NCBI GenBank assembly: GCA_949775045.1
Contig: OX459101.1
Location: forward strand, 10,691,101 to 10,755,100
From: Metridium senile
Lineage: Eukaryota > Cnidaria > Anthozoa > Actiniaria > Metridiidae
Direction: 5' to 3'
Length of the DNA stretch: 64,000 nt
Program-made: the position numbers and the translations under genes
Notes under the pieces: generated by a model
Database searches by the model: none
The model's input: only the letters and a program-made list of their open reading frames with translations
Told to the model about the DNA's origin: nothing
Part shown: in pieces, positions 11,585 through 23,880 of the stretch
Layout: the number at the start of each line of letters is the position of its first letter
Position numbering within the stretch: position 1 is the first letter of the stretch

Positions 11585-12386
11585 AAATGGAAACTAGCGA
11601 GTAAACTAGTATATACTGCGTCGGTGTTTGATATAAACGATAGGTAATAGAATGAAATTTGTAACACCGTAAAAAATGTTCACTTAACTTTACTGACGTT
11701 TCGAGCTTTAGCCCTTCGTCGGAGTAAAAGAGTTAGACGTATATTTACTTGTGACATCAAATTTAATTCTCATTGTGTATCAGTATAAATTGAAATAAGA
11801 ATTTTCTCGTTCTGGTGGAGTCTCAGCCTATTGTTTTCCTAGTTGCAACGATATACAACATCCATTATATTATACTTGTGACCTCAAATCTAATTCTTAC
11901 ATCAGTATAAAATTGAAATAATAATTTTCTCGTTTTTATTATCTAAAACTGCTCGAGTCTCAGCCTATTGTTTTTCTAGTTGCAGCCATATTGATCCATT
12001 GCGTGTGGTATCATGATAGTGGAGCCTTTTTTAGAAACTGAGGATTATATTCAGCAGGTACTTTTTCTAGATCTAGTCATACTCTTCTCTGAGTTCTTCC
12101 TACACGAAACCGACTATTGCTGTTTGCTTCAGTTTGGTTGATGATGGTTTTGAAATGAAAAACGAGATATTGCATTTCTTCATTGTTTGCGGTTTGTAAA
12201 TTCTAGGTTGGATATCAATTTTATAATATATTTTATAATATAATGAAATTTGTAACACCGGAAAATTTTTTGACTTAACTTTACTGACGTTTCGAGCTTT
12301 AGCCCTTCGTCGGATTAAAAGAGTCTATCGTTTATATCAAACACCGACGCAGCCTATACTAGTTTACTCGCTAGTTTCTATCTATA
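11585..12386. mobile_element. R1 element with both ends
   Basis: The left end is GGAAACTAGCGAGTAAACTA at 11588. The right end is the reverse complement (TAGTTTACTCGCTAGTTTC) at about 12361. About 55 bp of TIR are shared, including GTGTTTGATATAAACGATAG. The R1 core (GACGTTTCGAGCTTTAGCCC) occurs at 11690 and again at 12285 in the same orientation. No ORF: a non-autonomous element or a nested pair. Confidence 0.5.
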
Positions 12387-12389
12387 TTT

Positions 12390-14010
12390 TAAAATCAGTT
12401 TGCGTACAACTACTTGGATTAACTGCCGTACTGCTTTTTATTCAAAACTGTCAGCTTTTCCTGGCACACTATCTATAGTTTTGCTCGAAATTTAAGGGTT
12501 TCCCAGGCACCTTACAATAATATACAAAACAGACTTAAGTTTACTTCCTCTGTAGATTTGTTAACTTAGATAATACGAAAATAAATATTTTCAAATTACG
12601 GAATCATCTGTCAATTTTCTCAAAACACATCTTTTGCTCTCATTTTAATTGAACAAAGTATCGAATTTTTACTCCATAAATTATAAAAACAACTGCCTAA
12701 TTTTTTAACTCAATTTCTAACATTATTTTCTAAGGGGTTTTTATTTCAATTTCCCTACCAGCACAGTCGACATCTTACGAGAAAATAATGAAGAGAATAG
12801 CAGAAAATGAGAAAAACAGAAATCGAAGCAAGAGAGGCTTATCACTGATTGATTTTCTTTTCTCTGCGGGATATCTGTGACGGGATTATATTTTAAATTT
12901 TTTGTAAACATATCCGAAAGAAAAAAGTTTTTCTCGAATATTTATTTTCAGTTATGGTATTAGTTAAAAGATACTGATATTTAGAGAGAGATAAATATAT
13001 TTTCTACATAATAATATAATATAGCCAAAGGTCTTCACATGTTTTCGTTTTTTGGTGACTCATTATCTCCCAGAAATTTGATACACTTTAAAAATGCACT
13101 GTAAAATATGAAATTGATAACGGTATCGGTTGAAAGATAATAAGAGGAAGAAATTCATGAATTTTTTACGAGAAGTATAACTATGGAACCCAACAAGCAT
13201 CCCCATGGAGTAAAAAAATTAATATTTACGTCACATTTTTGACTCATTTGTATGGTTCTGAAGGTGTTTTATTAATTAAAGCAAACAACAAGAAAATATA
13301 TTTATGTCATGATCAATCCGGGAGACGAGGAATCTGATGGATAGAGTTTTTAATTAAATATGTGTATCCCATTATAGTTTTTATAGATGTTCTTTTTCAT
13401 TTGTTAAACAATATGCAATTAATATCAAAATTGTTTTGAAAACAAACAACAATAAAATCTCAGATATATCAAGTATCTTATATATATATCAGTGACTTGT
13501 TTCAAGCATTTTGCAGTGTCTACCGAATATTGTTTTAAATAATTGATTAGTGGTATGTTACTCAAGCTTCCAAATCGGCACTGGTCAATACACAAAACTA
13601 CAAAACTTTCGCTCAAAAATATTTCTTTGTTTATTTGTTCGTTGTTACATAATGTAGTGTCATGTAAGGATAGCTTTTGCCGTAAATGATCCTTCTTTTC
13701 TAGTAATGAATAAGTTCACCTGTAAGCACAAACAATTCCCTAAGTTAAGAAAACAATTGATTCATATGTCAAACCTTCTTTGTCGTATTTAATTTTGAAA
13801 TGTTCGTTTATAACTAAGTAAGTAAAGCCACTAATTGTTTCCTCAGCAATTGACATTTTACTTCAGCAAATTGAAATTCAGAAAAGTATTATGATCCTTT
13901 TTCTCGTATTTTGAATTGATTGTTTAGTTGATATAAAAGTAAATTAAATCACACAAAAAGTGTTTTTTAGAGTTATAACTTAATTGTCAGAGCGCTAACC
14001 AAAATTCCCT
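12390..14010. other. No gene recognised
   Basis: AT-rich, no repeats of note and no ORF with a recognisable motif. Confidence 0.4.
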
Positions 14011-14014
14011 AGTA

Positions 14015-14610
14015 TGCCGACGTTGCCAAGAATTAATATTCACTTTCGATACTTAGTAAGAAATAACTTGTCTGACAAGAAGTACTATTTGTTTTTAAAC
14101 CATTTTTGCATATTTTGATAGCCCGAGAGAAAACGTGTCTGCTTGCTCCGATGTATGTTTGCTCAATGTATGCAAGCTCATTGCCATAAATTGATATTCA
14201 CATCACGTTTATTCATTTTTTCAATAACAAATAACTTGTGTCGGTGGCTCGAATTAATATTTGTTTTTAGACAATTTTTTGTATATTTTGGTAGAGAGAG
14301 AGAGAGAAAATGAAGGTGTCTGCTGCTCAATGTATGCCATAAATTAATATTCACATTTTATTCACTTTTTCAATGAGAAATACTTTGTGTAGCACGAATT
14401 AATATTTGCTTTTAGACCTTTTTTTTTTACATATTTTGGTAGAAAGTGAAAATTAAGGTGTGTGTTTGCTCAATGTATGCCATAAATTGATATATTCACA
14501 TTTTATTCACGTTTTCAATCGAATTAATATTTGTTTTTAGACCGTTGTTTCTTGAATACTTTAGAAAAGAGCAATAGTGTCTGCGCTTACAAAATGCCCA
14601 CATTATTACA
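14015..14610. repeat. ~150-bp degenerate tandem repeat, about 4 copies
   Basis: Repeats of CTCAATGTATGCCATAAATT, TTCACATTTTATTCAC and GAATTAATATTTGTTTTTAG with drift between copies. Confidence 0.7.
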
Positions 14611-15306
14611 TGCATGAATTCATATTCGTATTATTTTTTGTTCGTGCTTTTCAATATAAAATTATATGGTGGTGTATTCTATTAATCAAGGAAGTCAGGT
14701 TTAGGGCTAATGTGGTTTTTGTTTCCAACACGTGCTTATTGGGATATATCTATGAATGTGTGCATTACAGCAACGCGTGTCCACCTGCTTCCGTCATTTC
14801 ACTCTTTGTTCCATTTTAGACCAGTAATACGTGTGGTTTGATCAAACGTTCTCTCTTGAATAGAGTCAATTTTGAAATTAACTAAATGCATCATATAGTC
14901 GTACGTGGGTTTTTAATTCCAGTTCTTGGTTTAATTTGGCTCTGAATCAGTTTACTAATTTGATATAGAATTAAAGTCGTGGGTTTTAATCATTAATTGT
15001 TAAAAGTCTTATTAACACGCAGTGTTCCAGTCAAGAAGTTAAAAAAACGTGATTATGTCTGATACAATTAAGTCGTGGGCTTTTTGGATAGAATTAAACT
15101 TACTTTTGAAATAACAAGTGGTCAGGTGGGCTTTTTGGATAGAATTAAGCGTACTTTTACAATTAGAGTTACATTAACAAGTGGTCGGGTGGGCTTTTTT
15201 CTCTATATAGTGTTTCTGGAACCACAATATAGAGTTTCGCAATTTCGGAACAAAACTATTTACTTTATTTGTCAATTAATAAAAGCTAATCAGTACAGTA
15301 GTTATT

Positions 15307-15483
15307 AGTCGGGCTAGAGGGCCCGACTCTAGTTTTACCTTTTGTATCTATCTATCTATCTGTCATGTCGCGTATAGGCCCCATGATGCTTTGGGAACGA
15401 ACACAGGAAGCCCAACGTAGAATTGTTTAGCCTTCTGTTTTCATTTTATGACTAGCCCGACTTCACGCTCCTAGAGCGTCTAG
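15307..15483 (+). mobile_element. Helentron-like non-autonomous element (HINE type)
   Basis: The 5' end AGTCGGGCTAGAGGGCCCGA has an inverted partner, ACTAGCCCGACT, lying not at the very 3' end but just inside a terminal hairpin (ACGCTC/GAGCGT) followed by CTAG. This asymmetric inverted repeat plus 3' hairpin plus CTAG, with a (TCTA)n microsatellite near the 5' end, is the architecture of Helentron-associated (DINE/HINE) elements. A second copy lies at 26449-26875. No Rep/helicase gene is nearby. Confidence 0.6.
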
Positions 15484-15592
15484 TTGTAACATAAACTCCG
15501 GAACATGCATGCACATATTGACTATCATTAATCGTAATCATTGTCATTACTATTATGAACATCATCATCATCATCTTCATTAAGCCTGGTTT

Positions 15593-15857
15593 TCACTAGC
15601 GACGCAAGCGCAAGCGCAGACGCAAGCGCAAGCACAAGAAGCCTTATTTCGTAGTGAAAACCGCCCACGCAAGCGCAAGCACAAGCGCAAGCGCAAGGTA
15701 TCAAAAATTTTCCTTTTTTCTTGCGTTTGCGCTTGTGCTTGCACGTGGCACTAGTGAATAGTTTGTTTGCGCTTGCGCTTATTCACGTCTCGTTTTCACA
15801 TGCTTGTGCTTGCGCTTGCGTTTGCGCTTGCGTTGCGTCGCTAGTGAAAACCAGGCT
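15593..15857. mobile_element. PIF/Harbinger-like MITE, TTA target duplication
   Basis: TIRs begin AGCCTGGTTTTCACTAGCGA and continue into GCAAGCGCAAGCGCA repeats in inverted orientation at the other end. Flanked by TTA on both sides (15590-15592, 15858-15860). 265 bp, non-coding. Confidence 0.8.
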
Positions 15858-15892
15858 TTACTATAATTAAAATTATATGTTTATACATGTTA

Positions 15893-15985
15893 TCAGTCTA
15901 ACTCTTTTACTCCGACGAATGGTTAAAGCTCGAAACGTCAGTAAAGTTAGTTAACATTTTTTTTACAGTATAACAAATTTCATTT
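15893..15985 (-). repeat. R1 repeat fragment
   Basis: Reverse complement of the R1 3' half: CTAACTCTTTTACTCCGACG through AAAGCTCGAAACGTCAGTAA to ACAAATTTCATT. Confidence 0.7.
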
Positions 15986-16498
15986 TTTTATTTTTTTTAA
16001 TAGATGCTTTCTTAATATTCATGATATATTACTTATCAATTTATTATAAAATCGTTATCTCCATCATCGTAATCATCATTTTTCTGCTCGATACACGCCC
16101 ACTGAACAACAATTTTTACTACTGATTACGGTATGTACTTTCGAGCTAGCGGTATGTACTTTCGAGCTAGCTCTGTTTCCCCGGCTTTTTGTGATAAATC
16201 TGACCATTAGTCCAATCTTTTCCATCTGCAAATATTGCTTTATCAAAACTGCGCCTAAAGTAAGTACACTCATGTACTAATCGTTTACGATAACATAACA
16301 GAAGTAATCACACATCGTTTACTTAAACGACTACATCAGTCTATCTTTACGTCAGATGTGCAGCAGTTTTGGCACCAGGGTGTGATTTATCTTAGTGTTT
16401 ATTTGTGTATTTTATTTAAGTGATTTATCGAGGAATTCTCTAAAAGACAAACCACATAGATTGCTGGTTTTAAAAGTGAAGAATTTTTATTATTTATG

Positions 16499-16536
16499 TT
16501 AACTAGACGCTCTGTGAGCGATTACTCGGGCTACTG
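16499..16536 (-). mobile_element. Helentron-like 3' end
   Basis: On the minus strand: TAGCCCGAGTAATCGCTCAC, then a hairpin partner GAGCG and CTAG, the same order as the 3' end at 15463-15483. Only this end is seen. Confidence 0.45.
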
Positions 16537-16559
16537 AACAGAAGGGATTCCGAGGGATT

Positions 16560-16709
16560 GAAATAGCTGTTATTACAGTTATATGCAAATGATTTTGAAC
16601 AATGGGTTGAAGTTGAGGCTTTCGGGCGAAAACAATAGGTTTGCCCGAAAGCCTCGATTTAAATCCATTGTTTGAAATCATTTGCATATAACTGTAATAA
16701 CAGCTATTC
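16560..16709. mobile_element. Long-hairpin (palindromic) MITE
   Basis: Arms of about 70 bp beginning AATAGCTGTTATTACAG, with GAGGCTTTCGGGC near the centre, fold back on each other almost perfectly. Non-coding. Confidence 0.75.
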
Positions 16710-16745
16710 ATAATGTATCATACATAGATCATACACAATACATAT

Positions 16746-16880
16746 ACAGTGGTACCTCTATTAAGCGGTCACCCATTATAAGTGGTCACCCTCTATTAGG
16801 CGGTCAGAATAAAAAGCTCCAAATCTATTCCTATATACCTATTCTATCCTCTTTTCTGCGGCCAACCCGGCTACTTTGGA
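16746..16880. mobile_element. DNA transposon end, pogo/Tc1-like terminus
   Basis: CAGTGGTACCTCTATTAAG followed by GCGGTCACCC and imperfect repeats of GGTCACCCTCTATTA resemble the subterminal repeats of pogo/Tigger-type elements. No matching second end was found, so this is a fragment. Confidence 0.4.
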
Positions 16881-16906
16881 AAGTCCCGAGGGTGAGGAGG
16901 AACTAA

Positions 16907-18190
16907 ATTGGTTGATTAATGTTTACAAAATGTTTAAAATGTGCACAAAAATAAACATATGCACGTAAATCATTTATGACTAATTTTAGGTTATTTTAAT
17001 GAGAAATGTCCTTATCCCAAATTTCATAATGTTTTTATTGAGAAAATGAAAACTAAATCTCAGAAACATTATTATCAAGATTAACCTTTTGAGAAATAAA
17101 CGTCACGAAAATAAAGATGGATTTTGGGCTGTATAGTATGAATCTGCTCGACATATATTTCTATGTACCGGGATGCCTGTGTTACAAAGTGTTGACATTT
17201 CATCCCGTCCCCTCCCCCCAAAGCGCCGCTACGAAGATTTGAGTATGCGATAATGGATATAGAGTTCGAAAACTTGAATGCTTCGAAAACTTGAAGTTGT
17301 TCTTGAAAATTGAACGTCAGAACAAGAAAGATAGATAGTTATTTAAGCAATTTGTGTAATTTTTGAGGCGATTTGGGCTGTTGAGAGTGGTTTTCAGACA
17401 GGCCGATCTGAATGTTTTTATGTCGTGTTGACGTGTTCGCTTTGTAGGCTTCGTGAAGGAAGTCACGTTCTCTGACATTATGAAGAACAAAAATAGCACA
17501 TTAATCAATATAAACTCAAGATTTCTGTTTGAAAGTGCTTGATAATATACCGAAGCGAATGCAATTCTGCTGGCGTGCACGTGGCACATCTTCTGTTTTG
17601 TGCTAGAAAGGACTTCGCTAACGGCGGATCATTCCGGCCAAGATATCCTCGTCTTTATAAAAAAGAAAATAGCAAGCTATATTTCGGGAGTCAACCCTGT
17701 AGTACAGCAACTAACAATTTGAGGTAATGTCTTGTCGATCATCAGTCCAAAACATATAGCCATTACTTTCTGCGGGATCAGAGTTAAACGAGTAAACGAG
17801 AGTCGTTATTCGATCGAACAATTAATTCGTCATAATCATCGTCAGTCTCGTCAATCACATCAAAACTATTAAAAAACAAGTTTTCATTTCAATCGATATT
17901 TATTCGTTCGTATTAACCTTCGGTCAGCGATCGTTGCCCATGCGCTGTCATGCACTACTAGGAACGCCTGGGACCTGACCCTCCAATTTGAGGACCACGA
18001 CAAAGAATACGACGACGACGACGACGAAGAACCGTTTGCATTTTTAGACTCGAGCTACCACAGGTAGCCCGAGTAATTAAAGTAAAGTAACCGTATTTAA
18101 CGTTGGTAACTCGTGACAGTCATTGACTGATAAACTTGAGGCCGACGGTGCTCATTTTACTTCCCTCTCTCCTTGCTCCTTCAATTAAAT
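16907..18190. other. No gene recognised
   Basis: Contains a 90-codon reverse-strand frame at 17317-17589 without motifs. Near 18040-18075 a TAGCCCGAGTAAT box resembles the Helentron-like 3' region. Confidence 0.3.
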
Positions 18191-18197
18191 ATAAATT

Positions 18198-18198
<1 letters not shown>

Positions 18199-18244
<46 letters not shown>

Positions 18245-18285
18245 AATCATCATGATCATCATGATCATCATGATCATCATAATGC
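18199..18285. repeat. (CAT)n microsatellite
   Basis: Pure CAT run passing into CATGAT steps. The histidine- and aspartate-rich frames here are artefacts. Confidence 0.9.
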
Positions 18286-18857
18286 ATCATCGATAAGCAA
18301 CAACAATAAAAACCATATCGGATTGTCATTAGACTGCAAAACAGTCCCTACTTTTACGCGAAAACTCCGTTATTATCAACATAAATACCCCTGATATCAT
18401 CATCAACAACATCATCATCATTACTATAGCCATTAGTACCTTCATCATTATCATCATTATCACGATCCATATATGCACGAAACAAAGTTTGATTCCATAC
18501 GTTCTCCCAATAAATGGCTCTTTTCACCCTTTGAGAGGACGGACAAATCGCCAAAAAAATGTCTTTTGACCTAAAGTGAATCAACAAAATCAGACGACTT
18601 TAATAATCATTGCTAGTTCTTATATAGCGCATTTCCAGAACTGCTCAATGCGCTTACTGAACGTGTTCGAGTTGAAGGTATATCAAGGCGCAATTAAGCT
18701 GCCACCATACAACCCATGTCTGAACACGTTCTTTTACGTCCCAGATTTGTTTTTGTCCCCTTTCCAAACCAGACCACTCGTACGATTTCTAATGTGAAAA
18801 CAGCTAGTGACTTCTCAATTGCATGCGTCAAATTCAATTTGGCAAAAGGTTTTCTGA

Positions 18858-19562
18858 TCAATGACTAATCCCCAAGAAATTAGTCTACAGAGGCGCGCAA
18901 CGCGGTACATTTTGCCAAACACCGAACTATCCTATAAAGAACAACTGTTGTCATTAAAGATGCTTCCCTTAACCTACTGGCATGAAATGAATAACATTAC
19001 ATTATTCTACAAGCTTATCAATAAACACTATAATGTTCAACTCAACGAACTAATACAGTACAAGAATACTCGCACAACAAGACACATCAGTAAATATGAC
19101 ATTAAGGTTCCATTATGTAAATCCAAATTATTTCAAAATTCTTTTTATTGTGTACTACCAAAAATTTGGAATTCACTTCCTGAAGAAGTACGCTTAAGTT
19201 CATCAAAGTCTGTCTTAAAAAGAAAACTAACTGCATGACTATTATACAGAAGCCTTAAAAAATACTTATGACATTGACTACCCTCCATCTTGGAAAACAG
19301 TTTGCCCTAAATGCTGCCGGTGGCACAAACAATTTAACCATGAGGCCATCATGCTGTAACTGATTATTATTTTGATGTATATTGTAATCAATTATTTTGA
19401 TTCATTATGTTTTTTTGCTTATTGTAATTATTTCTTCTATGTATTCTATGTTTATTATTATTTTAATCGAGCCACTCATTTTTGGAGCCTAGCTCTGTTG
19501 TTGTGGTCGATCTCCCACACATGTGGAAAGCCTTATAAATAAATAAATAAATAAATAAATAA
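18858..19562 (+). mobile_element. 5'-truncated LINE (CR1/Jockey-type) with RT C-terminus and 3' tail
   Basis: Codons 18861-19238 encode 125 residues of the C-terminal end of a non-LTR retrotransposon reverse transcriptase ORF. Typical phrases are QRRATRYILP, SYKEQLLSLKMLPLTYWHEM and IWNSLPEEVRL. A roughly 320-bp 3' UTR follows, ending in (AAATA)n from 19538. The polymerase core is missing, so the copy is dead on arrival, as usual for 5'-truncated LINE insertions. No target duplication was identified. Confidence 0.85.
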
Positions 19563-20744
19563 AATTGAATAAAATTAAAATTAAAACACGTGTCTTGTAC
19601 ATCAATTACCATCCAGAAAGACACTAGAACATAAGCAATAATATTTTAAGAAAATAAAAAATAATCTATACTTTTTATACATAATTAAATATTCATATAT
19701 AGCCCTTCACTTTTAATTTTTTTATATTTATCATAAATAGAGTCTAGCTTTTAACCGTATTTTATAGATATAGTATATAATAATTATTTAGTTTTGTATA
19801 TATTGTTATTATTTTAGGGCTCCAGTTAATAAAAGAATACCCTGTATTCTGCCGGAATGGATTACCCTGCTCCTTAAATATAGGTTTATCTCTATCTAAT
19901 TAACTGAAAGGCGAATAGAGTATATATTTCGATTTAGAATTTCATGACGCGTTTTAAATTTCTCAATTAAGAGAACCAAACAGCAGGACACGATATTCCA
20001 TTTTCGTTAACAGTCGGGGAGAAGTGTGGAATTCCAATTTTTCAATATTAGCGTTCACTAAGGGGAATCCATGGAAGGATCTAGAAAAAAAAGAACATTT
20101 TAACTAAAATATGTTCCTAGAAAAACGATTTGGATCTCATTTTAACGAGAGTTTTAAAAAATCTAAAATTAGAAAAATGTCGGTGGTTTTGGTGCCTTAA
20201 GCTAGCGTTGAATGGCCTAAATATACCATAAACCCTTTAAGAAAAGCCATTTTAGTGCTAAGCACCTAAATGGTATCGATCCCCCAACAACTACAAACAA
20301 TGAAAATATATAAAAAAACCAGTTTTGATGCCAAAGTCGATAGCCTATCTCTAATTCTAGAAAAAATATCGGAAAAAGGTATTTTGATGGTGTAGTCACT
20401 AAAATAGTATTTCTAGAAATCTAACTAATCTAGAAAAGCCATTATGATGTCGCTGGCGAGCATTTAAATGATATCTCTTAACTCTAGCAAAACTACTATC
20501 TTGTCGTGCATTTAAGGTATCAGAAAAAAGCTATTTTTATTTTAATGCATTTTAAAATCATCATCACTAACACTTTTGAACAATATGTGATTTGGACTAT
20601 AGCGATCTCTATCAAAAGTGAATTACTGCCAGTCTTTATTAGGCTCAATATCGTCTGACAACCCAAGTATTTAAAAAATATTGTAAAAACCTTCTGCCGA
20701 TGGCAACAAAAATTGCCGTGCTGTCCAAACGACAACTCCTACCT
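19563..20744. other. No gene; degenerate short repeats at 20080-20520
   Basis: Recurrent TCTAGAAAAA and AAGCCATTTTxxTG phrases at uneven spacing indicate an old repeat field. No supportable gene. Confidence 0.4.
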
Positions 20745-21512
20745 TTATTAAAACTAATTTCCTTTCATTATTGTCTCTAGTGTCGATTTTTTGTGTGAAA
20801 AAAATGGCAACTCATCATTTTGCCTCCCTCTATTCAAACTAATTTCCTTATATAAGTGTCTATTGTGTCGATTTTTTGTGTGACAAATCAGCAACTCATC
20901 ATTTTGCCTCCCTACATTCAAACTAATTTCCTTTCCATAGTGTCTATTGTGTCGATTTTTTGTGTGACAAATCAGCAACTCATCGTTTTGCCTCCCTACA
21001 TTCAAACTAATTTCCTTTCCATAGTGTCTATTGTGTCGATTTTTTGTGTGACAAATCAGCAACTCATCATTTTGCCTCCCTACATTCAAACTAATTTCCT
21101 TTCCATAGTGTCTATTGTGTCGATTTTTTGTGTGACAAATCAGCAACTCATCGTTTTGCCTCCCTACATTCAAACTAATTTCCTTTCCATAGTGTCTATT
21201 GTGTCGATTTTTTGTGTGACAAAATGGCAACTCATCATTTTGCCTCCCTACATTTAAACTTATTTCCTTTCATTAGTGTCTCTTGTGTCGATTTTTTGTG
21301 ACAAAATGGCAACTCATCATTTTGCCTCCCTACATTTAAACTTATTTCCTTTCATTAGTGTCTCTTGTGTCGATTTTTTGTGTGACAAAATGGCAACTCA
21401 TCATTTTGCCTCCCTACATTTAAACTTATTTCCTTTCATTAGTGTCTCTTGTGTCGATTTTTTGTGTGACAAAATGGCAACTCATCATTTTGCCTCCCTG
21501 CGTGATTCTTTG
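20745..21512. repeat. 84-bp tandem array, about 9 copies
   Basis: CTCATCATTTTGCCTCCCTA recurs every 83-84 bp with TGTCGATTTTTTGTGTGACA between. Because 84 is a multiple of three, both strands stay open for more than 130 codons; this is a by-product of the period, not evidence of a gene. Confidence 0.92.
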
Positions 21513-21621
21513 CTTTAATATTCAGGTTTTCAGCGGTTGAATTTTCAATTTTTGAGTGTATCATGAGTAACAGTGAATATAGAATAAGAATCATGACATA
21601 TACTATCGAACATTTAGAATA

Positions 21622-21931
21622 GTCCCCTTCATAGTTCCCTCTCGCCATCTTGAAACGATTGTCCCGCTACGTGTTAAAATATCTCCGCCGATTATTGAAA
21701 GCTCAACGTTCGTCTCGCTTGGATGCAAAGGCCAGGCTATATTTCAAGATGGTAGCTTGCGTAGCATCTTTCTAGGAGTAGGGGAGGAAGAGGGAAAACG
21801 AGGAATAGAGGTTCTGGGAGAGAGAAGGAAAGGGAGAGCCTGCAATGACGACCCCATATTCCCCGTATTTTACTTAGGCTTAGAGCCTGTCAATCAAATG
21901 TCAAGATGGCTGAGGGAACTGTTAAGGGGAC
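21622..21931. mobile_element. MITE, GTCCCCTTCAxAGTTCCCT ends, copy 1
   Basis: Left GTCCCCTTCATAGTTCCCTC and right GAGGGAACTGTTAAGGGGAC are inverted copies, each followed by a CATCTTGAAA-like box. A better-preserved copy lies at 56377-56588. Confidence 0.65.
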
Positions 21932-22189
21932 TTATATGAAATCTAGTATCGAGCATTTAGAGCGAGCGTATATGATGTTAGGTGATGTTTCTTAAAGTTA
22001 ATGTTTTTTTTGGTGGAGAGTGTTAATGACATCGACTGTATTTCATTCAGTATTAAGATTTTTTCTACCCTACTAGCAAAGTCTTTTTCAAAAAATCGAC
22101 ACAACATGAACTAAGGAAAGAAAATAAGTTAGCACACGCGTTTGTCTAGTATTTAAAATCTCTACAACAGTACAACGTTAATGAGATTG

Positions 22190-22540
22190 ACTCCCGGGGG
22201 ATGGGGGGATGGGGGGAGGGGGGGGGGGGGGAGATGGGGGAGTACTCCCTTTGTCCAAGTGGTAGGGGTGATCGGCGTACCTTTTAGGGTAAAAATATTT
22301 CCTGTGCGTACCTTTTAGGGTCCTTTTAGGGTTCTGGCTCAAAAATCGGTTACGTAACATGATTTCGTACCTGTAAGAGTCATTTTTACTCTGTTTTGTT
22401 GCTTTGTTGGGGTAGAAATCGACAAGGCTTTATCAGTTATTTCTGATCTGTGCGTACCTTTTAGGGGTCGTTTTCAAACCTCCGCCGATGACCCCTACCA
22501 CTTGGACAAAGGGAGTAACCCCCCTCCCGCCGGGGATTGA
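22190..22540. mobile_element. Palindromic MITE with G-rich end
   Basis: Inverted segments ACTCCCTTTGTCCAAGTGGT (22243) and ACCACTTGGACAAAGGGAGT (22497) flank GCGTACCTTTTAGG repeats. The left edge contains consecutive G5-G14 runs. Confidence 0.65.
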
Positions 22541-22686
22541 CTGTACAAATATATTTTACTTTACTTTGTCGGTTTTCTATTTTTGTCGCCCTAATAATTA
22601 TTTTAAAGATCTCAATGTGGTGTTAATTGCAAATAGCTCGCTAACCATTTTAAATCCAATCAAAAGAGGTATATTAGTTTTTCAGC

Positions 22687-22885
22687 TAGCCTCCTCCGCA
22701 GGCAACCCAACCGGAATTCGGACTTTCTTTCTATATTGGGCTTCCTTTGTCGAGAAAAAAGAAGATTAGGACTAGGGACGAAAAGCTGGAGGAAATCAAT
22801 TCGTCCCAAGTCCTGTTTCGGCCACAGGAACCCCAAAAAAGCAAAGAAGCGTTAAAAGGCGAGAAGTTGCCTGCGGAGGAGGCTA
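22687..22885. mobile_element. MITE, TAGCCTCCTCCGCAGGC family
   Basis: Ends TAGCCTCCTCCGCAGGC and GCCTGCGGAGGAGGCTA are perfect inverted repeats. Flanks TTTTTCAGC and TTTCCCAGC match in 7 of 9 positions, consistent with an aged 9-bp duplication as seen at 11053. Confidence 0.75.
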
Positions 22886-23186
22886 TTTCCCAGCGTGTAA
22901 CTGGTTAAGTATCCCGTGGGAAACTAGTGGCAGGAACAGATTGATCTGTTGATTTTGACATATGCACTGATTAGCTTTTGCCCAACACACTGATTAACTT
23001 TTTAGCTTAACTAATGCAGTTGAAAAACATTCTTTCTAACGAGTACAAGCAACTTACAACTATTTCAATCAACGCTGTTGTTGCTGAAAAAAGTCTAAAG
23101 CCTAATCGCGAGACCGAATTGGATTATAGGATTTTTTTTTCCACGGGTGTTCACGAGGCTTTAACCGGAAGTTTGTACCTTGAAAC

Positions 23187-23340
23187 TAGCCTCCTCCGCC
23201 CTCCGCAGGCAATTCGGACTTCCTTTCTATATTGGGCTTCCTTTGTCCAGAAAAAAGAAGATTAGGACTAAGCCGTCCCACAGGAACCCCAAAAAGCAAA
23301 GAAGCGTTAAAAGGCGAGACGTTGCCTGGAGAGGAGGCTA
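23187..23340. mobile_element. MITE, TAGCCTCCTCCGC family, third copy
   Basis: Left end TAGCCTCCTCCGC with an internal duplication of CCTCCGC; right end GAGGAGGCTA. The flanks share CCTTG. Confidence 0.65.
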
Positions 23341-23535
23341 CCTTGCATACTCCAATCTCGGCAAAAACTAAGTTAGATAACTGCTTTGAAAATGAGACAT
23401 TAGTCTTATACCGTAATGCGCGTGCTTTTTGCTTTTTGTTTTTTTGCTTCAATTTGTTGTTAAAGCCACTCCCCCTCCCCCCAATACACAATGTTGGCCT
23501 GGCAGTCATCAAGGAATCATTTTAACTGAAAACCA

Positions 23536-23556
23536 GGGGGGGGGGGGGGGGGGGGT
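23536..23556. repeat. Poly-G tract
   Basis: About 20 consecutive G residues; quadruplex-prone and length-unstable in sequencing. Confidence 0.8.
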
Positions 23557-23754
23557 GTTTCCAGCCATCTTTCGTGGGTTTCCTGTGTCGTGCAGCACGA
23601 GCACGCGCGGAACCTGGAAATTGAGTAGTTTCCAGTCTACTGTATGACCTATATACCTAATACTCCTCATTAATTATTCATGAAGGTAACAATCAATCCC
23701 AGAAACGTATTTGTACCACGTGCCGTACTTTGAAACTCAATCGAAAATAAATTT

Positions 23755-23880
23755 AGCCTCCTTCGCAGGCATCTCTTATGTCTCTTTTCATCGGGATTCC
23801 TGTGGCGAAGAGAAAAAACGAGCGGCCGCAATCTTCCTTCTCTCGGAAATCCCACAGGAATGTCGTTTCTCCTGAGTTTT
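23755..23880. mobile_element. MITE fragment, TAGCCTCCTTCGCAGGC end
   Basis: Recognisable left end and internal TCGGAAATCCCACAGGAA shared with 26370-26450; the right end is not identified. Confidence 0.5.

Noticed and set aside
17317..17589. 90-codon reverse frame
   Set aside because: No motif, no codon-use signal I can see, and no supporting splice context.
20754..21257. 133- and 158-codon overlapping frames on both strands
   Set aside because: Product of the 84-bp tandem period (28 codons); no start, splice or composition evidence of a gene.
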